Shown piece by piece: positions 21,380-33,076 of a DNA stretch of 64,000 bases. The stretch spans positions 1,054,001 to 1,118,000 of the forward strand of contig LUGG01000019.1 in NCBI GenBank assembly GCA_001683735.1, given 5' to 3'. Position 1 is the stretch's first letter. Every line of letters begins with the position of its first letter. The notes beneath the pieces are model-generated. The model saw only the letters and a program-made list of their open reading frames with translations. It searched no databases and was not told the DNA's origin. Origin of the DNA: Grifola frondosa (lineage: Eukaryota > Basidiomycota > Agaricomycetes > Polyporales > Grifolaceae). The translations under genes were made by a program, and so were the position numbers.

Positions 21380-23860
21380 TCCTGAGCATCGACATCATAT
21401 ATATACGCACCTCGCAAATTGTCGGGATACTGTCTCGAACATTACACACGCCGAAGAAGATTGAAAGCTCAAGGACCTACCAGCACTACTAAGTATACAT
21501 GCAAAAAATGGCCAGAAACGGGTAGCGACGTACACATGTGCGGACAGCATAATCGTGTTCCGCAGCGCATCTATCTCTATCCGGTGTACGTCCCACGCGC
21601 GGACGAGGTCGTCGTACTCACGTGCGTAAGTGTCGAGCGTGAATGGCGTGTGTCGAGCGACACCGCAATCCTGGACGAACTCGTCCACCTTGTACGCCTG
21701 CTTCAGCTCGCCTTCAACCGAGAGACTCGAGCTGTGATGATCGGCAAGCGTCGCTCAGTAGCAGTTTCTCGTGCATCAAGGTACGTTGACCTGGTATACC
21801 TCGAACATGCGCGTGATCAGGAACGCAAGCAGCTCGTCGAACTTGAGCGCGAGCGGCGCGTGCCTTGTTCTTGATCAGCAGCGCGAGGCTGAACGCGAAC
21901 CTCGCCGCGATCCCGCTCGCGAGACAGTTGTCGATAGAGAAGCGGTAGCTGAACATCGCCAGGAACCACTGCGAGCAGTATATGCTCGAATTGATGCCCT
22001 GCCGCAGAAAATGTACCTGCAGAACAGGGAGCATTGCCTCCGTCAGGCATTCGAACTAGTGAGCGGTATGTCAGAAACGGGAGGTCCGAAGGCTCGAAGA
22101 TAATTATAATAACCTGGAACTACACAAACATCAGTACCAAAATATGAATGCGTCATGTTTGAGACTTACGAGTCGTAACTGAAGCTTGGGCATCTGAGGT
22201 AGGAAATGGCCTCTAAGGTCGCACGAATACATGAACCGCACAAGGAGGCAGAAGGCTTCCTCGTCGGGCATTTGCATGTCTGGCAGCCTGGAGCCAGCAT
22301 GGTCCAGGTGAGGCTCACATTAAGCAGTAATATCGCTACCATGAAGGGCAAGCCCTGGCAGTAGCTGACTTGTGGATCAGATCTACGTAGCCCATCAGTA
22401 GTGGAGATTCAAAAATCAAAACTATACATACAGCACTTATGCTTTGAATACGTTGAAAATGTTCTCTTGGCCAATACCGTGACCATCCATGAAGAACGCG
22501 TGACGTGGGAAGGTCCTGTGTTAGTGATCAGACTCCAAGCCAACGCTGAGTTTCGGGAGCTCACAAACCTGGCCAAGATCTCTCGAATTCGCTTTCTAGT
22601 GTGGGCTGACCTCCTTCAAAAGCCATACATACGTGTTCTCGAGCTCCGCATCCATGGAGATAGACCTAATGCACATTGTAAGGCACGAGATTGACGAAAC
22701 AGAACGCTGGCCAGGGGCACCTACATTAGCAGCCATATCATGTTCCGCAGCGTCTTCAGGATGCCGATCACCTTTGCCACCTCTTCGGGATGTTGGGACG
22801 CAAAGGCCTGGTGATATATATGCCACAATCAGTCACTGGAAACTACAAGGAACAGATGTATCGGCACCAGATATAACACTACTCCAGATATCTGGAAGTT
22901 CACGTAAGCACGACACATGGCGTTGGCATATTGGAGCGCACCTCAATAAACGGTCTGGCAGACCTGGCGAGGTCTGTCGAAATCGTCCTGTCATGCGGTT
23001 CCTCTGTTTTAGCAGCTGCACATAGTGCGATCGCTAGAGCTCTGGATCCTTGGATGCAGATATGGCATTAACGCAGACGCAAGACATATGGTATCTTCAG
23101 AATACCTCTCTCGATCTCCGGGTTCGCAGGCTCTTCAGAATGCTGGGCGCAAAGCTCCGAGATTTGATAAACAATCAGGCATCAGAAGGGCTATGACAAC
23201 CAGCGTACCGTGCACTAGATCGAACCTCGCTCGAGAAGTATGGCGGAAGCTCATGTTAGCATGGTCCAGAAACGTAAGGACCATAGCACGTACCTCAGTC
23301 CAGACCTTCACGGCGGTGATATATTCGACAGAGCTCCCCCTATAGCTCAACGCTGGCGCTGCGCTGCCGGAGTCCGGAAGCCCACCCCATCTTCATATCT
23401 TTTGTAGGTGAGCCATGAGAGTAACCACGTACATTTCTTGCAGAGATTGTTGATATCGACGTCGAATTCTGGCGTCATCGGGAGCTACTCGAGAATGCAA
23501 TGTCATCACATGTGTTCTCCAGATGTTAGGGCGTGCATTGTGCAAGCAAGAACCGTAGAGTGGTCGTGAACAGAATTGTCAAGTTGATGGGGTCGTCTGG
23601 ACGCCATCTCGATCATTGTACCTTCAGAGTGTGCAGACACTCTTCTGCGATGTGGAGCTTGTATTTGCGAGCATGGGTTGTCGGGCTGTTAAGACGTCGG
23701 TCGACGCTGCGCGGAGAGACAGAGCAAAGAGACGGTTGTGGTCTGGGACTGCGAACTCGAAGGCGACGAGGGAGTCGCGTACAGGGAAGCTAGTAGCATA
23801 AGACGAAACGGATGGATTGCAGTGAGGACTATATAATGGAGACAATCGCATTCGGATGAA
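21380..23860 (-). pseudogene. TBC-domain RabGAP (Gyp5 type), disrupted copy 1
   Basis: TBC proteins accelerate GTP hydrolysis by Rab GTPases, using an Arg finger in IxxDxxR and a Gln finger in YCQG. On the minus strand, in gene order: N-terminal segment with VHGTLVVIALL (about 23160-23200), LPDIWSSVIS, FASQHPEEVAKVIGILKTL (about 22760-22810), NTYVWLLKEV, RTFPRHAFFMDGHGIGQENI (about 22460-22520), SYCQGLPFMVAILLLN (22320-22362), DEEAFCLLVRFM, FLRQGINSSIYCSQWFLAMF (about 21945-22015), NCLASGIAARFAFSLALLI, and the C-terminal KQAYKVDEFVQD (about 21670-21705). Lesions: TAG replaces the Glu codon after the SPH of SSHEKAI, a TAA ends the GQEN exon (FKA stop), IVFRIYD is deleted before NCLASG, and an indel pair shifts VQDAVSLDITPF. 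A TATA box for this strand lies at 23827-23840. Clearly a former RabGAP gene, now broken. Confidence 0.75.
23827..23840 (-). promoter_or_regulatory. TATA box of TBC copy 1
   Basis: Minus-strand CATTATATAGTCC. Equivalent boxes occur in the other TBC copies at about 35028-35037, 42025-42037, 50027-50036 and 58147-58156. In each case the box lies some 40-80 bp from the inverted-repeat element on the side of the minus-strand gene. Confidence 0.55.
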
Positions 23861-23881
23861 CAAAAACGCGAGAACGCGGAC

Positions 23882-23901
23882 GCGTCACGGTAACGTGACG
23901 C
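23882..23901. promoter_or_regulatory. Divergent-promoter inverted repeat
   Basis: GCGTCACGGTAACGTGACGC: eight-base arms GCGTCACG and CGTGACGC are perfect reverse complements around GTAA. The arms contain CGTCA/TGACG half-sites like those bound by fungal bZIP factors of the CREB/ATF type. Any such binding is inference. Confidence 0.7.
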
Positions 23902-24059
23902 ACTGATCGACATCGATCGAATCTCAGCTACTCTTCATCATACCTCGTCGTCCTCGAGTTTGAACTGGATGTGGAGAGTTGACGTTAATTGCTTAGTCTG
24001 GCGTTGACGATGCCCATGACAACTTTGTCCGGTTTCAAAGTTGAGTATGATTGAAGTTA

Positions 24060-25460
24060 TGTGCCGTCAAAAAAAAACAGAACATTTTGCAGATAGTGAC
24101 GACGACAATATGTAGATGAGGAGAAGATGTGCCGAGGTCTCTACCACAGCCATAAATCCTCCTTAAAATGGAAGGAAGAGACTGACGCGCTCCTCCGTGC
24201 ACCTATACTCCACCCATGTGACGATGTCCCTCCCAACACATGTGTGCTTCCCTACCTCCAGCGCTCGCGTATTGCTACGGTGTATATATCCTGCAGCGTC
24301 CGCATTCCTCTGTTACAGCAACAGATCTTTGATGGGGTCAGTTGTCTACGAGACATCAACGATGCCCATCCATACATCTGCCCGACTTCACCGAGCTGGA
24401 ACTGCGGAGCGTCCTATAATCCATCTATCGTAGGCTAGTCCGAGTCCGTTTAATTAGCTGTAGGGAATTGACTCGCGCAACCCCAATACAGCATTTATCC
24501 GTCCTTCACACTCAATCATGAGGTGTGGATCGGCATCCTCTCCATCTCCCACCGCCGCGGCCGTGCCATCCAAGCACTCTTCGCAAATCCATCATCAGGC
24601 GAGGCCATCCATCTCATTTCCATAATCAGAGATACTTGGTGCCTTCCAAGAGTATCCTCATGGCTCTGTGCTCGATCGTGGACCACAACGCTTACTTGAC
24701 CACGGAGGAAATGGGACAATGTTCAGTGGCCACGTTATGACACATCTTCGAGGCTCGTGAGCGATTTAGCGTGCAGAATACCAGAGGATGTTACGATTGA
24801 TGCGCACGGATTAACATGGTACAGGTTTTGCAGGCTGTTTGGAAGACAGCATCGCATTTGACATGGTGGGTGATGGCATCCGTGCTCTCCGGGCTTCGCG
24901 ACGAATCACCGTGCCATACTCGGACATTCTTGGTTCGGTTGTCAGTCGATGCCACTGTAATCAGTCAGTATTTTCTCTTTTTGTTTCTGAATGCAATATT
25001 ATGCCCGACGGCGTGATGTACATATGCTATTGTGAGCGCGAAGCCGGGGTATACACGTCGCACTCGCGATCAGCGAACGGGCCAACTTATCACGTCTTTT
25101 GGGCAGCCCCGCTAAACCAAAGTCCTTAATTCGATGCGGAAGTGCCTTCCACGAAATTTCGTCTTTAGGTCAGTGGAACAAGGTGTGTTTGTTTTAATTT
25201 CTGGATAACTTTCATTAAAGCCGTGCTTTACGTTTCTCTGGGAGAAGAATCGCTACGTAGACATAGATTAAGGCTGGTGAGACATGCCCTAGGATTGTCG
25301 TATGATCATTAACTCGCCAATATCGATGTTGTGGAAGCAACGAGATGACTAGCTCCTGTTGACGGGGGCGCCAATGGGGATCGAGCGTCAACCGCACCTC
25401 GCTGTCACACCCGTAGACGACGATATTAGTCAAGCAATAACAACTGCCATACTGTGCAGC
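24060..25460 (+). pseudogene. Conserved unknown module F (copy 1)
   Basis: This 1.3-kb module is shared with 42290-43680 and 60265-61660. It starts at an A-tract (about 24067) followed by ACATTTTGCAGATAGTGACG. It then encodes, in interrupted frames, a segment related to module L (SILMALCSIVDHNAYLTTEE, about 24650-24715), LQAVWKTASHLTWWV in one frame or DMVGDGIRALRAS in another (about 24820-24900), and SDILGSVVSRCH. The end reads VTLALAISELGQII-like in the copy at 43284. Frame changes occur in all copies. The Leu spacing of the second half resembles F-box/LRR proteins, but no F-box is visible. The family remains unassigned. Confidence 0.35.
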
Positions 25461-26230
25461 TGTCATGGTCCACACGCCTCGCATTTGGGCTGAAGAAGAC
25501 GATCCGCATGTCCGCCACGCCGGCCCACACGTCGCCGAGGCTGTCTCAGGGACGATCCGCCAAACCCGGAACACTGCACGCTCCGCTGCAGATCGGTTCC
25601 GCGGAGTTTCCCTGCTCCTGCTCCGGGTCGTTGAGGTCTTCAGCCACAGAACCGTCGTGTTCGCGCGCCGGCTCCTTGTGCTCGTCGTTCTCGTATTACA
25701 CGGCGCGTTGTTTGGGAGACGTTCTGCGCCTCTCTGCGACAAGCTCTGTCTCTCGGACTGCGCTATCGAGTTGTTCCCGGATATCTGGCGGATCGTGGAT
25801 GCCCCTACTTTGTTTGCTGCGCTGGTGCTGCACGACGCCCGCTGGGCCGCGCGTGCGCGAGAACCTTCGCGCTAATTCACTTGCCATGCATGTTGTTCCG
25901 ATACGGCGGGTCGTTTCTGCCGTGGCCGCCGCACATCTGTCGATGTGTGATTATTCGGTACAGGCGAGCGTGCAATTTGGACTCGCCCATGCTACTGGTC
26001 TTCATATCTGGCATGCTACCAACCTATCATGGCTGATACACAGCCTGTGTTTCGACTTCTCCCGACATACCAGTTCAACTATTGATTGTTTATTTATCGC
26101 CGTCGTTTCGAACAGATCCGTGCTAGTGTATGAGCGGATGTGGATCGCAGGCAGCGTTTTACCTATTCTCCAATCTTACTAATTTTCCGAACAGCGCGTG
26201 CGATGCGTGTTACATCCCGGCGCCACGAAG
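25461..26230 (+). repeat. DUF6533 upstream block W (copy 2)
   Basis: Same block as 18160-18950, 36290-37100, 43680-44530, 51840-52380 and 61690-62410. The most conserved portion is 25870-26200. The block contains an open plus-strand frame at 25454-26182 (242 codons), the longest of its kind. Paralogous blocks have stops in this frame at different places, so coding potential is doubtful. Confidence 0.5.
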
Positions 26231-26239
26231 AACGGTTTA

Positions 26240-26247
26240 GACACAAG
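26240..26247 (+). promoter_or_regulatory. Decayed TATA position of DUF6533 copy at 26310
   Basis: GACACAAG stands exactly 70 bp before the ATG, where three other copies have GATATAAG. Two T-to-C changes abolish the TATA character. Confidence 0.5.
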
Positions 26248-26309
26248 AGCACGGTCTCTCCATCTCTGCCAAAGTATTCAGTCGCGCATCTTTCGCACTA
26301 CCTCATATC

Positions 26310-27983
26310 ATGTCCTCCGCCGTAAGTGCCGCAGAAGTCCAGGAAAAGTGAGTGACTCTTACCGCAATGCTTCCTCATCTAATATCTCCTACCATACAGC
26401 TTCATCACAATATGTTGTGGTGTATCGGCAACCGGTCAGTGGTTCACGTACGATCTCGTGTCAATTCTTCATCCCTATTTGTTGCAGCTCTTCTAGTGTA
26501 TGAGTACCTCATCACGTTTGATCGTGAATACCGACTCGTATGGAAGCGTCGATTTTCGGCGGCCACCTTACTTTTCTTGCTCGCAAGATATCCTTTGCTT
26601 CTTGGCCACATTCTTACCCTTCCATTGATATATCCACTGTCAACAAGGGTACAGTTCTCATATTATACTGCAGACCATCTTTGCCCACCAATAATTCTCA
26701 GAGCTGTTCTGCATTGGTTTGGTTGTTCACAACTTTGGTTCTGCTCTTCATTTTTGCTGCGCTAGGTGAGTATCCGTACGATATTCTGACTTCTGACTGA
26801 CCATTGATATTCCGTGAAGCATTCTCAAGTCTCCGAGCGTATGCCTTATCTGGTCGTCAATGGCAAATAGCTGCATTGGGATTCATCTTCTCATTGGGGA
26901 TTTTCGGCATCTCGGTGGTGAGCTCTGTTCTCGACTTTGAGCTTGGTGTGTAATTGAAGTGTGAGACACACTTCTAGCTCGTAAATGTGCCACGAGCAGT
27001 AATTGCGGCTCCACCTCCCTTTAATTATGATTTAAGTTATTTGATCTCACCAAAGTTATACAAAATGTCAGTGAATTTCATTGATGTCACTGATGCTTGT
27101 TGAATCAACCCGTATGTCATATAGATGTATGTAGTGCTGTTGGCATCATCGCTCGAGGGTCTGCTCACGCAATAGTTCCAGTGGCATATGTACAGTGTGC
27201 GACAATAATCGCCGTGGAAATGGTTGTTCTTGCGGTGACCATACACCAGACATACTGGCAAAGACGAGCTGCCGCGGAGGTTGGCCTCCGCACTCCATTG
27301 CACACGGTGCTCTTGAGGGACGGTCAGTTTCCCAGTTCTACCTCAGTGTATGCACTGACCAATCATGCTCCATCAGGTACTGTATACTTCTTGTGCGTTA
27401 TCATTAGTCAACGCAGACCCGCATTGTTTGACAATGGTTCATTTGATAGTGTATTGTTGATGATGAACATTGCAGATATTTTATTTGTATATCTGGGAGG
27501 CACATTTGTGGGGAAACTCGTCTCTAATTCCTACGAACTCTCACTCACGAGTATCAATGTACTGTCATCAGGCATCTTCCAGGCAGTTCATCGAACCGTG
27601 AGTAACTGCGATTGATCGCTCTTCGTTTTGATCTCTATTGATATCCGTTGCGGCACAGGATACAAACAATTATCATTTCACGATTCATGCTCAATCTCCG
27701 CGAGGCCGATGGATCCCTGTGCGGCACCGAAGATGCAAGTCGCCCATCCTTTGTGCGCTCCATCCAGTTTGCGGCGTTCGTCGAATCCCTCGGCGCCCCT
27801 CTCGACCACGAACTCTCATTCTCTGCCATCGATCCGGGTTCCTTGAATGAGCAGGAAGCTGATGGAGAGAATGAGGACGGGAATGAGGACGTGCCGGGCG
27901 ATGATGAGGAAATGGTGTCAGGTCAGCCAAGCATTCATGAACTATCCGAAGCAGAAGCCGGTCCATCTAGAGTCAGGGAGTAG
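26310..27983 (+). pseudogene. DUF6533 gene with one frameshift in exon 7
   Basis: Exons: 26310-26347, 26400-26434, 26488-26648, 26702-26765, 26820-26917, 26978-27070, 27125-27322, 27377-27392, 27450-27507, 27572-27597, 27659-27983. Every splice site is intact. In exon 7 one base is missing near 27157 (CTCGAGGGTCTG where intact copies have CTCGAATGGTCTG or CTCGAGTGGTCTG). This gives TAG after LLTQ; downstream of it the correct frame (HAIVPVAYVQCATIIAVEMV) stays open. Exon 10 is nine bases shorter than in paralogues but in frame. The acidic tail (ENEDGNEDVPGDDEE) is complete. The identical lesion in the copy at 37182 shows common descent or gene conversion. If the base loss is real the product is a roughly 180-residue truncated protein. 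Confidence 0.75.
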
Positions 27984-28560
27984 GACTGCGATACGTTTTC
28001 GGTGTGTGCTCTCTCGTTACCATCTCGTATCTTCTAATGCTGACGGCAGAATAAAAATCTATCCTGCATGCAGGAAATTGAGTACGTCTGGCGTATGACA
28101 TCACTCTTAGTTGTTTTCTTGGAATATCTTTCGTGTCGTAATTTAAAAACGATCTGCCGCAGATGATGCGCTAAACCACCATTACCGCGATACACTTATT
28201 TATTTCCCATTTTCGCGGGAGAACTGACAGCTTAGCACCACGGACATGTTCACCGTATACGCGGTGCCGCGTGCCTCCGGGCTGCCAGCTGTGCACTCTG
28301 ATGGATCCACTTGTCTGAGTTCTCGACGGGGTGCGTGCGAGAAGCCAAATCGGACTCGATCACGCTGAGAGTGTTGTTCGACGCGTGCAGGACCTGAAGG
28401 CGGGCGCGAGGTGAACGGTTATGCATGGGCTGAGGAGATGGCGTCTGTCCTATTCTGATACCCAGTGCATTGATGTTCTCACACGGATATAGATTGCATT
28501 CCTTTTCTTAATGATTTGCCGTGTGCATATCTAGCACTGTCGAGCACGAAAATTGCACTC
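27984..28560. repeat. 3' flank block, class A (copy 3)
   Basis: Homologous to 12534-13130 and 20711-21330, here somewhat more diverged. No TBC gene follows: the unit is cut off and passes into unrelated sequence near 28640. Confidence 0.5.
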
Positions 28561-29373
28561 CAGTATGCCGCAGAGGGATACGAAGGATCCAGTGCTGATC
28601 GACTACCAGAGCTCAAATCTTCTTGAATGTATGTCTGAACTGGCGGCGTTATTCACAATGAGTTCGCGGCGGTAATAAGTCACTTACGTGTTGACGAAAG
28701 GAAGTCCGAACAACATCAAATTTTCAGTTCCTAGTCCTTGAGACATGAGCGCTGAGCAGCGATACTATACACTTACATGGCACATACCTTGCACATTGTT
28801 TCTATCCTGCACCTCGAGGCGTAGAAACGACGGAGACATGGTAATCTCTGCACAGCACTTCATCAAGGGATATAAAATGATAGAACATTTCAAGCGTTCA
28901 GATACAACGCTTTCCCGGAAATATGATGGAGACGCACCGTAGTCAAAGCAGGCTCCTTATCATGACAGGATTATGATCACCAAATTGAATCACGCTGGGC
29001 GTCATAAGTTCAGGCATTACGGCGTCATCGTTGCCGGAGGTGTATCTGCACCGCACTTCAAGAGTCTCTATGGATGCTAGATTTGCGGGATGATGGGTAC
29101 TGTGGTAAGCCACCTAGTGTGGATGACGTTGATGGGCGAGTGGCGAATGCAAGGTTAATGGTTCTTGTTCTTTGCGACATAGGTCAAACAGTACGCCTTG
29201 TCTCTTCGGAAAGTCAGAGCACTCGTGGTAGTACGTACACTCACCACGTTTAGCCTGGCACTGCTTGCAAGGGTGTGATGGTGTCACTGTTAGGGACGCG
29301 TGATGCGTTGATGCAGGTGTGGACGTCGATCGAGTCGTGATCATGATCGAATATGGGCGCGACTAACGCCAAC
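28561..29373. other. Unassigned sequence replacing a TBC gene
   Basis: Where other units have the TBC copy, this interval carries only short open frames (65 aa at 28745, 76 aa minus at 29114-29344). The first bases (to about 28700) still resemble 13130-13340. No motif is recognised. Confidence 0.35.
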
Positions 29374-29391
29374 GCGTCACGGTAATGTGAC
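29374..29391. promoter_or_regulatory. Divergent-promoter inverted repeat, one mismatch
   Basis: GCGTCACGGTAATGTGAC, with the right arm changed (CG to TG). It is followed by ATCGATCTTGAG as at 17808. No TBC coding sequence remains on its left. Confidence 0.6.
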
Positions 29392-30540
29392 ATCGATCTT
29401 GAGTGCCCACTGCCCGACGCGTCCCTATATCGCACTCTATCTCTGCCCAACTGTCGTGTTCTGCGACCAAAACATCTACGGCTGAGGCTGCTCCCCATGG
29501 TTCAGCAACAGCACTGGACCGCTGCGCGAAACACTTGGAACCCGACGATCGCGAGGTGAGTTCTCATTTTCGTCCTGATACGTCCTATGTGAGTCGCTTG
29601 CATTGAGGTAGAGAATACTTAGGCGGTGGATGCCTGGGCTCCCTCCGGATCGCCTTCCGCTACAATATCAGGTCTCTGATCAAGTCTAATAAGTAGCTCA
29701 CTATGACACTCGGATGATTCTATTCCACTACGCAGCGAAACGCGGCAAAGGTCAATATTTCATCAACGCACTGGACCAAGTCTCGCTTGCGCCCTCTTTC
29801 TACGTCGGAAGCTATCTGTTGTCGAATACGACCTGTCTTTGCACTGTATGTCTAATCGGACTTCAATCTGAAGAAGAAACCACTGATCGAGGAGGATGAG
29901 GAGGACGGAAATGAGATGGTTCGAGAAGGGCTGGGACTGAATGCTAGCATTCGGCCGAGGCGATATTTCGACGCCAGCGATCCGTGGAGGCCTAAGGAGG
30001 AAGGGGAAAAGGACTAGGAGGATGTGGAGGATGAGGACAAAGACGAGGACAATGATGAGATTTCCGGAACGTTCGGCTCTCATTGTCTCACATCAATGTA
30101 TTCTTGACCGGATTTGTGTTGCCATACTCCCCTCCCAGTGTTCTCTTCATCCCTTTCGTTGCCGTCTCCCTTGATTTCGCTTGACTTGTCTTTGCTCTCC
30201 CATCATGTTTCTCGAGCTGCACTTATGTTATTTGAACTTGTTTCCTACCGATTCGATATTGGACCGCTCGTTTTCAAGCCTCGATGGCCGGTGTCCACGC
30301 TGCTGTGGCTTGAACACCTCATGCGACTTCTCACCTATCCTCACATCGAAGACTCACATGCATCTGGATCTGTTGCAGTTTGTGTTAATACTCTGCTGCA
30401 TGCGTACAGCGAAGCGCGCGGTACGTCTCTATTAGCCCAACTATCCCGTTTTGTCAAGCATTCATAGACATGTGCATGATGTACTAGGTTAGCATACTTG
30501 ACACAGCTTCCGGTATACGGATCTGCTATGTCATCTGTTC
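29392..30540. other. Unassigned; partly shared with 50960-51390
   Basis: The stretch 29940-30180 (AGGCGATATTTCGACGCC, then GATCCGTGGAGGCCTAAGG) and the following CCTCCC/TCTTGTCTTTGCTCTCCCAT portion reappear at 50975-51310, so both belong to one ancestral unit. The coding character is a basic/acidic low-complexity run (RRKGKRTRRMWRMRTKTRT). No family is recognised. Confidence 0.4.
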
Positions 30541-31158
30541 ATCTCAATTTGCCAGAGAGCGTGACTAGAGGCGTGTAGAACACACAACGCGTCGCCGAAT
30601 GCCATTGAGGCATCAATTCCGCTCCTATACATGGCTCATTGATATTCTCACAATATTGATGTACTGTCTGCCTCTTGAGGCTGTCCCGCTGCGCGCCCTT
30701 GTCGACCTAGTAGTGCTGCACTGGATTGTCAGCGATTACAAGCGAGCAAACACGTAAAATAGCCAACACCCTCTGGCCACAGTGTCGGTGATCTGGCTTC
30801 GCGAGGCGGACAAATGGTGCCTGCCTCCTCGACCCAGATCATGGATCGATCGCCAGGGACGCCGCCACCCAGATCACGCCAGAAGTCCGTAATCCATCAG
30901 AGATTGCCTCAGGAACGAACTGCCGGACCCTGCACACTGCACGCTCAGCTGAAGATCAGTTCCGCGGAGTTTCCTGTCCCTGCTCCGGGTCGTTGACGTT
31001 GAGGTCTTCAGCACAGAAGCGTCTCATTCGCGCGACGGCTCCCTGCGCTCGCCGTGCTCAGGTTTCGTTCACGAATGTCTAGTGGGTTGTGGACGCCCTC
31101 ACATTGTTTAATGCGCTGGAGCTGCACGACGTCTGCTGGCCAGGCCGCGCGTGCACAA
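30541..31158 (+). repeat. DUF6533 upstream block W, truncated, nearly identical to 51390-52012
   Basis: Almost every base of 30560-31155 is matched at 51410-52010, including TWLIDILTILMYCLPLEAVP and VVLHWIVSDYKRANT. It stops at GCGCGTGCACA and is joined directly to the middle of a DUF6533 exon 7. The copy at 52010 instead continues into the rest of the block and a full gene. Confidence 0.75.
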
Positions 31159-31852
31159 CTCCATTGCACACGGTGATCTTGAGGGACGGTCCGTTTCCCG
31201 GTCCTCCCCATATATGCACCGGCTGATTTAGCTCTATCAGGTACGGTATACTTCTTGTAGGTTGTCATTAATAGTTAACACAGACCCGCGTTATTTGACA
31301 AGGCGCATTTGATAGTGCTTTGTTGACGATAATCATTGCAGATATTGTACTGGTATATTTGGGAGGCACCTTTGTAGGAAAAACCTGTCTCTAATCCCTA
31401 CCGATCCTAACTCACGGGGATCACGTACCGCCACCAGGAATCCATCTCGTACGCCAGTGTATTCATCAATCCGTCAGTAACTGCGATTAATTACTCTTCA
31501 TTTTTATATGTATTGATATTCGTTGCGGCGCAGAATACAAGCAATTATCATCTCACGATTCATACTCAATCTCCGCGAAGTCGATGCATCCCAATGCGGC
31601 GCCGAAGATGCAAGTCGCCCATCTTTTGTTCGCTCGATCCGGTTTGCGGCTTTTGTCGAACCCCTCGCTGCCCCTCTTGACCACGAACTCTCGTTCTCTC
31701 TGATTGATGTCAGTTCCTTGGACGAGCAGGGAGTTGATGGAGAGAACAAGGTTGAGGACATGCTTGGCGATGACGAGGAAATGGGGTCAGGTTTGACGAG
31801 CATATATGGGCCGACTGAAGCGGAAGCCTGTCCATCTAGATTGAGGGAGTAG
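31159..31852 (+). pseudogene. DUF6533 gene lacking exons 1-6 and most of exon 7
   Basis: Starts inside exon 7 at CTCCATTGCACACGGTGATC and continues with exon 8, exon 9 (GCTTTGTTGACGATAATC), exon 10 and the final exon. The final exon is intact: RFILNLREVDASQCGAEDAS to CPSRLRE, TAG at 31850-31852. It is nearly identical to 53456-54148 of the intact gene. The promoter and all exons before this point were removed by a deletion of about 1.44 kb relative to 52013-53455. It cannot make a DUF6533 protein. Confidence 0.85.
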
Positions 31853-31989
31853 GATTGCGACACGTTTTTGGTGTGTGCTCTCTCGTCACTATCTGGTGTG
31901 TGCTAATGCTGGCCGCAGAATAAAAATGTATAATGCATGCAGGAACTGGAGTCCGTCTGCCGTCTCGCATACTCGTCCTTTTCTTGGAG

Positions 31990-33068
31990 CATCTTGGTCT
32001 GTAATTCGTAGAGATCCGCTGTGGGTGCTGCACTAAAGGGCTATCGCCGTGACTCTCTTATCTATTTGCTGCATTTGCGAAGTAAGGTGTTGCTGAATAT
32101 ATTCTTGCCATGCACTAGAGCTAACATACGATATCATCTGACTGAATATTGGCTGTGTTATGCAGAAGGGTGGACGGAATCACGGACATGTAGTATCCCT
32201 TTTCGGCTCTCACTGCGTCTGAGTTCTTACTTTTTTCTGTTCTACAAGGCCATCACATCTATACATACACCATCATCAATAGGAGATCGGTCTCGAACGA
32301 ATCTCCCGTTTTGCAGTGCAATTATCTAAAGAGTCTGTATAAAAGTAACATTCTGTATTGAACGTCGGTATATTCTGTCCTTTCACGACAATTCGTCATG
32401 AAGAATCCGGTTCTGAAGCAGGCAGGAATGAATATCAGTGTGCGCGTAGAGGGACGCCGAAGCAGGAAGCCTATGTGAACCAGCAAGCCCTCCGCCGGAT
32501 GAAGATGTTTTCACATATTTCTGTCCGTTGTTGAATCGATGAAGGGGACGGTAGGCCTGGTGAGAAACCACGTTTCCCATCACCTTCAGATCAGCCCGAG
32601 AATGTCGTTTGCGTTCCTTGGTCCGGGTGTCGAGATGCTGAATCGACCCACTTTCCTTGGCGTTCCGAGCCTGACCATATAAAAATAAGCAATGAATTCT
32701 GAAAGCTTGAATATAGATTAGACGGACCTGGTGTTTGAAGCTCAGCATTGGGATTCAGTATGGCTTCCAAGGTCGTGCGAAAGATAGCTTCTCGATTAAT
32801 CCTATAACATATGTCTACATTCTGCAGAGATTTGTCGTCCGGATCTCTGAATCTTGCATTTATCGTCTCACGAAATACATCAGTGAGCTGCAATCAAGTC
32901 GGGGAAGTCTGGGTTACGCTCGAAATTGCGGCGCAGATGCATTTCATGTGGCTCACAAAGAATGCTAAAGGACAATTTCTGGAGTACGGAGATCGGAGCC
33001 ACTCTTGTAGAGATGACATTACCTGCCGGGTTTGATTATATATCTCTTCATCGTCTCCGGACATCAGA
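31990..33068 (-). pseudogene. Unknown minus-strand gene G (copy 1), class B flank
   Basis: Class B units carry this block between the DUF6533 and TBC genes. On the minus strand it reads VLQKLSFSILCEPHEMHLR (about 32945-33000), HHLTDVFRETINARFRDPDD, SLQNVDICYRINREAIFRTT (about 32770-32850), LEAILNPNAELQTPG, then SIQHLDTRTKERKRHSRAD and MGNVVSHQAYRPLHRFNNGQ (about 32520-32580). Open stretches are separated by plausible GT..AG introns, so it was a spliced gene. I do not recognise the family. The 5' part is deleted at 33069. Confidence 0.4.
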
Positions 33069-33076
33069 TCCTAAGG

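Noticed and set aside
25454..26182. Plus-strand open frame of 242 codons as a new gene
   Set aside because: Homologous blocks upstream of other DUF6533 genes have stops in this frame at several places, and no motif or splice pattern supports it. It is kept as a repeated block only.
30560..30750. Segment TWLIDILTILMYCLPLEAVP as an F-box gene
   Set aside because: It is leucine-rich and hydrophobic but lacks the F-box core pattern, and stops follow within about 30 codons in all three copies.
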